Below are positions 54,991 to 58,352 of a stretch of 58,352 nt of DNA, in pieces. Source of the DNA: Egerieenecus sp048201975 (lineage in GTDB: Bacteria > Bacillota > Clostridia > Christensenellales > Aristaeellaceae). The stretch is taken from the NCBI GenBank assembly GCA_048201975.1, contig DBFBGQ010000059.1, forward strand, positions 1-58,352, written 5' to 3'. How positions within the stretch are numbered: position 1 is the stretch's first letter; every line of letters starts with the position of its first letter. A program made the translations under genes and the position numbers. Under the pieces are notes generated by a model, which was given only the letters and a program-made list of their open reading frames with translations, was not told where the DNA came from and did no database searches.

Positions 54991-55020
54991 GGCATTGTTC
55001 TCCTTTCTCGGTTCGGGAAA

Positions 55021-56472
55021 TCAGCTTTCCTGATAGGCGCGCAGCAGCGATTTGTAAAAGTCCACGGCAGGAGGCAGCGCAGAAGCATAGAGATTCTCGT
55101 TCGCGCTGTGGACGCTGGCATACTGCTGGGCGTCAATTTCAATGGGCGCAAAGCGCAGGGCGTCGTCGCATAGATCGCCATAGTATTTCGCATCGGTGCC
55201 GCCGGTCATCACATAGGGCGCCACGCCGTAACCGGGGTAGATTTCCCCCGCCACCTTTTCCAGCAGCCGGAAAGGCGCGCCCTGATAATCCACCGGTTTG
55301 CAGGGGTGGTCCTGGTACAGGATCTCCGTTTCGATGCCGTATTTCTCCGCCCGCTTGCGCAGCAGGGCGATGCTCTCCTCGTTGGGCTGGTGATGAATGA
55401 AGCGCATGTTGGCCGTCACATACGCCTCGGCGGGGAGCACGTTCAGCCCATCCGAGCCCTTGGCGGTGGTAAAGGCGCAGGTGGTCTGCATCATGGCCGC
55501 GCCGGCCGGGCTGATGGCGGGCATGAGCTTTTTCACCAGGGGGCCGAAGAGCCACAGGTTGGCAAAAATCAGCTTCATGGGAAAGCTCATATTGGGCGCC
55601 ATGCGGTCAAACATCTCTCGAACGGTGGGGGTAATCTCCACCCGGAAGGGGTTGTGCTTTTCCACATCATTCATGAAGGCGCCCAGCCGCGGCAGCGGCG
55701 TATGCTTGCCGGGGGCGCTGGCATGGCCGCCCTTGCCCCGGGCAATGAACTTCACGTCGCCGTAGCCCTTTTCCAGCACGCCTACAATGCAGTACCGCCC
55801 TTTTACCCCGGCGATGGGCTCCCGCAGGATCATGCCGCCCTCATCCACCAGCATGCCCAGGTGAACCTTCCGCTCCTTCAGGTATGCCACGATGGCGGGC
55901 GCGCTATCGCCGCTCCACTCCTCCGTGCAGGAGGAAGTAATGTACACGTCCGTTTCCGGTTGCCAGCCCGCCTCCAGCAGCTCCTCCAGCGCCTGCAGCT
56001 CGCACATGAGGCTTCCTTTGGTGTCCACCGTGCCCCGGCCCCATACGCGGCCCTCGGCGTCGATCTCTCCGGAGAAGGGCCCGTGCTTCCACCCCTGCTC
56101 CGAAGCCGCCACCACGTCGTGATGGCTCATGAGCAGGATCGGTTCCTTGCCGGAGCCGCCCTTGCCCTTCAGCCGGAGCACCAGTCCCGCGCCGGGATGC
56201 GCCGTCTCGCAGGCCGCAAATACCCGGGGAAAAAGCGACGGCAGCGCCGCCTGAAAGCGTTCGAACTTGCTGCGATCCGGATCAAAACGGCTGGACACGG
56301 TTTCCAGGCGGACCATGGCGGACAGCTTTTCGGCATAGCGCCGGGCACGTGCAGGATCCGCCTTGGGCGGTTCAGCCTTCACCGCAGGCGTCGGCTTCAG
56401 CGCCGCGGCGCGAAGCAGCGCCGCCAGCAGCGCCACGGCTATCGCCAGCAGCACCGCGTAGAGTACGATCAT
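55021..56472 (-). CDS. Membrane-anchored M20 family metallopeptidase
   Basis: A 483-residue M20 (PM20D1/carboxypeptidase S-like) peptidase. Residues ~2-25 form a membrane anchor, so the enzyme may face the outside. The metal motifs are ILLMSHHDVV near 115-124, VWGRGTVDTKGSL near 145-157, SSCTEEWSGDSAP near 182-194 and GGTDAKYYGD near 430. A dimerisation insert separates the halves. It cleaves small peptides or N-acyl amino acids; the substrate is unknown. It overlaps the start-to-stop of the preceding membrane gene by 4 bp and so shares the DUF5058 operon. Confidence 0.92.
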   Translation of the reverse strand: MIVLYAVLLAIAVALLAALLRAAALKPTPAVKAEPPKADPARARRYAEKLSAMVRLETVSSRFDPDRSKFERFQAALPSLFPRVFAACETAHPGAGLVLRLKGKGGSGKEPILLMSHHDVVAASEQGWKHGPFSGEIDAEGRVWGRGTVDTKGSLMCELQALEELLEAGWQPETDVYITSSCTEEWSGDSAPAIVAYLKERKVHLGMLVDEGGMILREPIAGVKGRYCIVGVLEKGYGDVKFIARGKGGHASAPGKHTPLPRLGAFMNDVEKHNPFRVEITPTVREMFDRMAPNMSFPMKLIFANLWLFGPLVKKLMPAISPAGAAMMQTTCAFTTAKGSDGLNVLPAEAYVTANMRFIHHQPNEESIALLRKRAEKYGIETEILYQDHPCKPVDYQGAPFRLLEKVAGEIYPGYGVAPYVMTGGTDAKYYGDLCDDALRFAPIEIDAQQYASVHSANENLYASALPPAVDFYKSLLRAYQES

Positions 56473-57176
56473 TTTTCCAGCGCCCCCTTCTTATAGAAAA
56501 ACCACGCCACCGCAATGGTGAGCCCGCCGATGACAATCAGCAGCACGCTGGTCTGCCGGATCATGGAAGGCATCAGGATGCACACCAGGCTGGCAATCAC
56601 CAGCGGAATGGCGGCGAACTTCTTGCCCTTGAGGAAATACTTCAGGCCCAGGGCGCCAAAGAGCGCGGGCACCACATTGTCAAAAGCGGGGGTCAACGCG
56701 GGATTTTCCAGAATGGGCTGCAGGGGCACCAGCAGCGCCACGCCCAGGGCCAACACCACCACCGTCACCAGGGAGCTGGTGGCCACCGACAGAGTGGAGA
56801 TCACCTCGTTCTCCGGGGTCCCCACCTTGGCGTTGGCCAGATCCCGGGCATTGATGGCGCAGGGGATTTTCAGGTTGGAGAGATTCCCCGTGATGAAGCT
56901 CAGGTAGCTGGCGCCGCTGCCCAGCATGGGCACGTAAATCAGATATTCCACCACGCTGGTGGGGTAGTAAATGATCGCCACGTTCAGGAAGCCTCGCCAA
57001 AACACATGCATGTCCGGCATGGCGTTCAGCGCCCAGCCCATCAGGAAAGGCATGCCCACCAGCGCCACCAGGCACACCAGCGTCCAGCCGCGGCCCAGGC
57101 GGTGGATGCCGCGGTTGTACTGTTCAAACCAGCGCTGCTTTTCCTCCGGGGTCGTAAGGGGTTGTTGCTTTTCCAT
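56469..57176 (-). CDS. Integral membrane protein, partner of DUF5058 protein
   Basis: A 235-residue protein with about six predicted helices and no family name I can assign firmly. It has conserved-looking features such as ARDLANAKVGTPENEVISTL near 110-129 and a C-terminal helix ending YKKGALEK. It lies 12 bp after the DUF5058 gene and overlaps the M20 peptidase start. The three-gene order suggests a two-subunit permease feeding or draining the peptidase substrate; this is inferred from context only. Confidence 0.75.
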   Translation of the reverse strand: MEKQQPLTTPEEKQRWFEQYNRGIHRLGRGWTLVCLVALVGMPFLMGWALNAMPDMHVFWRGFLNVAIIYYPTSVVEYLIYVPMLGSGASYLSFITGNLSNLKIPCAINARDLANAKVGTPENEVISTLSVATSSLVTVVVLALGVALLVPLQPILENPALTPAFDNVVPALFGALGLKYFLKGKKFAAIPLVIASLVCILMPSMIRQTSVLLIVIGGLTIAVAWFFYKKGALEK

Positions 57177-57188
57177 GTTGCTCCTCCT

Positions 57189-57929
57189 TTACAGCAGCGC
57201 GTGGAGACCCACAGCCGCGGCCATGGCCACCAGCATGCTGGCCGCCAGGTCAAAGTTTTCCAGCCAATGCACCTGCTTTTTCCGTTCGAACCACTCGCAC
57301 AGGGCCATGGCCGCCGCAGCCACCAGGGCGGTCAGCAGCGGAAGATAGCTGGCCTGCACGGCCTGCCCCACATAGCTGCCGATATAGGCGGCGCACATGC
57401 CGACAAACATGGCCACCATGGCCCAGTCGCCAAAGGAAGCCTTGCCCTCCCCAGGCTTCTGCGCCTTGTTTCCGCGCAGCTTCTTGCTGTATGCCTTCAG
57501 GGTGAACAGGCACAGCAGCGCTCCGCCCAAAATGCCGCAGGTCATGACCAGGGCGATGGTCACATAGGCCTGGGGCGTCAGCTCGGAGATCTTGAGACCC
57601 GACAGGCCGATCCCCGTGGCGGCAATCTCCGCCACATTGACCTCATACTGCAGGTTGCCGATCACCGACAGGCGCAGCCAGGGCAGCGGTATCCCCAGGC
57701 TGCCCGACAGCGCCACTACACCCAGCAGAATGCTGAAAGCAGGCAGCAGCGTAAAGGTGGCGCTGGAGACCACCGTTTTCTTCAGCACTGCGCGGTCCAT
57801 CCCCAGGCGCAAACCCGCCCGCCAGCTTTTCACCATGAATGTGACGCTCATGGCGACCACCAGCAAAATCGCTCCGCCCACCAGGGCATACAAAATGGGC
57901 GCATTAAGCTGTTCCAGCAAATGATCCAT
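57189..57929 (-). CDS. DUF5058 family membrane protein
   Basis: A 246-residue protein with about seven hydrophobic segments. It contains SSATFTLLPAFSILLGVVAL near 54-73 and LPWLRLSVIGNLQYEVNVAE near 81-100, which fit my recollection of the DUF5058 family, found paired with another membrane protein and M20 peptidases in Clostridia. The start ATG 57929 has GGGAGGG six bases upstream; the frame runs upstream without a start site. It is first of the operon and has a strong promoter. Probable transporter component. Confidence 0.8.
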   Translation of the reverse strand: MDHLLEQLNAPILYALVGGAILLVVAMSVTFMVKSWRAGLRLGMDRAVLKKTVVSSATFTLLPAFSILLGVVALSGSLGIPLPWLRLSVIGNLQYEVNVAEIAATGIGLSGLKISELTPQAYVTIALVMTCGILGGALLCLFTLKAYSKKLRGNKAQKPGEGKASFGDWAMVAMFVGMCAAYIGSYVGQAVQASYLPLLTALVAAAAMALCEWFERKKQVHWLENFDLAASMLVAMAAAVGLHALL

Positions 57930-57999
57930 GCGATTCCCTCCCTCGCGCTCCCGCAGGAGCGTCCGCTCCGCGTCTGTCGCAGGCGCGGCACATTTGTTT

Positions 58000-58028
58000 A
58001 TTATAGCCGCCATGGCCGCCAAATGCAA
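58000..58028 (-). promoter_or_regulatory. Promoter of the DUF5058-M20 operon
   Basis: Minus strand TTGCAT (58023-58028), 17-base spacer, TATAAT (58000-58005), with a leader of about 65 bases that contains short GC-rich hairpins. Confidence 0.8.
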
Positions 58029-58069
58029 GGCTTCCGCGCTCTCCCGGCGGTATTTTGCTTGTATCCTCC

Positions 58070-58108
58070 AGCGAAACAAAAAGGAAAGGCTCCCTCATGG
58101 AAGCCTCA
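58070..58108 (-). terminator. Minus-strand terminator in the right-edge element
   Basis: Stem AGGCTTCC/GGGAGCCT with ATGA loop, then TTTCCTTTTTGTTT. It lies within repeat copy 1 and would end a transcript coming from beyond the right edge. Confidence 0.75.
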
Positions 58109-58109
58109 G
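58087..58109. repeat. 23-bp direct repeat, copy 1
   Basis: AGGCTCCCTCATGGAAGCCT plus CAG, itself an imperfect palindrome. An identical copy starts 241 bp downstream (58328). Confidence 0.9.
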
Positions 58110-58327
58110 AGCGTTGACAAAGTATTTGCTCGCGAAATTCATGCAAGATTTCCATTGTATTCCTGCAAGCGCAGGAGATGTCGCGCCTGCGGGCGCGACC
58201 AGGGGGCTTTCCGATCGCCCCCTGGACCCCTTCGGACCCCATACGTGATGAAACTTTTGCAAGTTAGCGAGACACCAATTTCATTTTTCATGCTGGTGTG
58301 AAAAAGCATGCCTTTTTCTGCAGCTTG
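58110..58327. other. Palindrome-rich non-coding segment between direct repeats
   Basis: No convincing gene. It contains a series of inverted repeats: CCTGC-AAGC-GCAGG (about 58166-58180), GTCGCGCC-TGCG-GGCGCGAC (8-bp arms, about 58182-58202) and CCAGGGGGC-N9-GCCCCCTGG (9-bp arms, about 58200-58227). Flanked by the 23-bp repeat on both sides, it looks like a structured intergenic repeat element or a small RNA gene on the minus strand. Confidence 0.5.
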
Positions 58328-58350
58328 AGGCTCCCTCATGGAAGCCTCAG
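58328..58350. repeat. 23-bp direct repeat, copy 2 (at the right edge)
   Basis: Identical to copy 1 at 58087-58109. The window ends two bases later, so further copies cannot be excluded. Confidence 0.9.
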
Positions 58351-58352
58351 GC

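Noticed and set aside
1..58352. CRISPR arrays, insertion sequences, prophage or tRNA genes
   Set aside because: No regularly spaced repeats, transposase or integrase motifs, or tRNA cloverleaf sequences were recognised by eye. A tRNAscan run could still find something small.

Overview
The window is 58 kb of GC-rich chromosome from what looks like a Gram-positive anaerobe of class Clostridia (Bacillota). The evidence is a T-box leader ahead of hisS, a PyrR-type attenuator, an Asp23/AmaP/DUF2273 cassette, a yabM-yabN-yabO-like cluster, class A RNase P RNA, an oxygen-independent (class III) ribonucleotide reductase and a biotin/Na+ decarboxylase operon. The genus cannot be fixed; a gut or rumen lineage such as Christensenellales is a guess from style (GH127 enzyme, Cys-rich secreted protein). 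No sporulation gene is seen, although several neighbourhoods (yab cluster, dacF) are linked to sporulation genes in Bacillus.

Layout: 1-6.9 kb (minus) is one operon: asp23, amaP, DUF2273, nusB, a TsaD paralogue, folD, xseA, xseB, ispA and a divergent PAP2 protein. 6.9-10.8 kb (minus) is T-box-hisS-GNAT-aspS. 10.9-13.1 kb (plus) is an attenuated pyrR-uraA unit. 13.1-15.3 kb (minus) is a metal P-type ATPase with a probable ArsR/SmtB operator. 15.4-21 kb (plus) is yabM-like flippase, yabN/mazG, hup, rqcP, ispDF fusion and an orphan small gene. 21-26.5 kb (minus) is a methionine operon (metNIQ, a GlcD-type oxidase, an aminotransferase) behind a Met-rich leader peptide and terminator. 26.5-30 kb is a Crp/Fnr regulator divergent from nrdD-nrdG. 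30-32.5 kb is a YkuD-CapA fusion. 32.5-35.1 kb is an esterase and a GH127 enzyme. 35.4-37.7 kb is serC-serA. 37.7-38.1 kb is rnpB (minus). 38.1-40.6 kb is an ABC exporter. 40.7-46 kb is the Na+-pumping decarboxylase operon with two different carboxyltransferases. 46.3-48.6 kb is a secreted protein with six Cys-rich modules. 48.7-50.9 kb is site-2 protease-scpA-scpB. 50.9-54.3 kb holds dacF, a MATE exporter and a VanX-like dipeptidase. 54.3-58 kb holds a left-handed beta-helix protein and a DUF5058/membrane protein/M20 peptidase operon. The right edge carries a 23-bp direct repeat framing a palindrome-rich non-coding segment.

The most original signal is the methionine operon. A 33-codon ORF with 8 Met and 4 Cys codons, its own promoter and Shine-Dalgarno, and a strong intrinsic terminator lie directly before metN. 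This is the anatomy of ribosome-mediated attenuation rather than a SAM riboswitch or T-box. The co-transcribed oxidase and aminotransferase suggest conversion of the hydroxy analogue of methionine (via the keto acid) to methionine. No folding, alignment or database search was run; all family names come from reading motifs.
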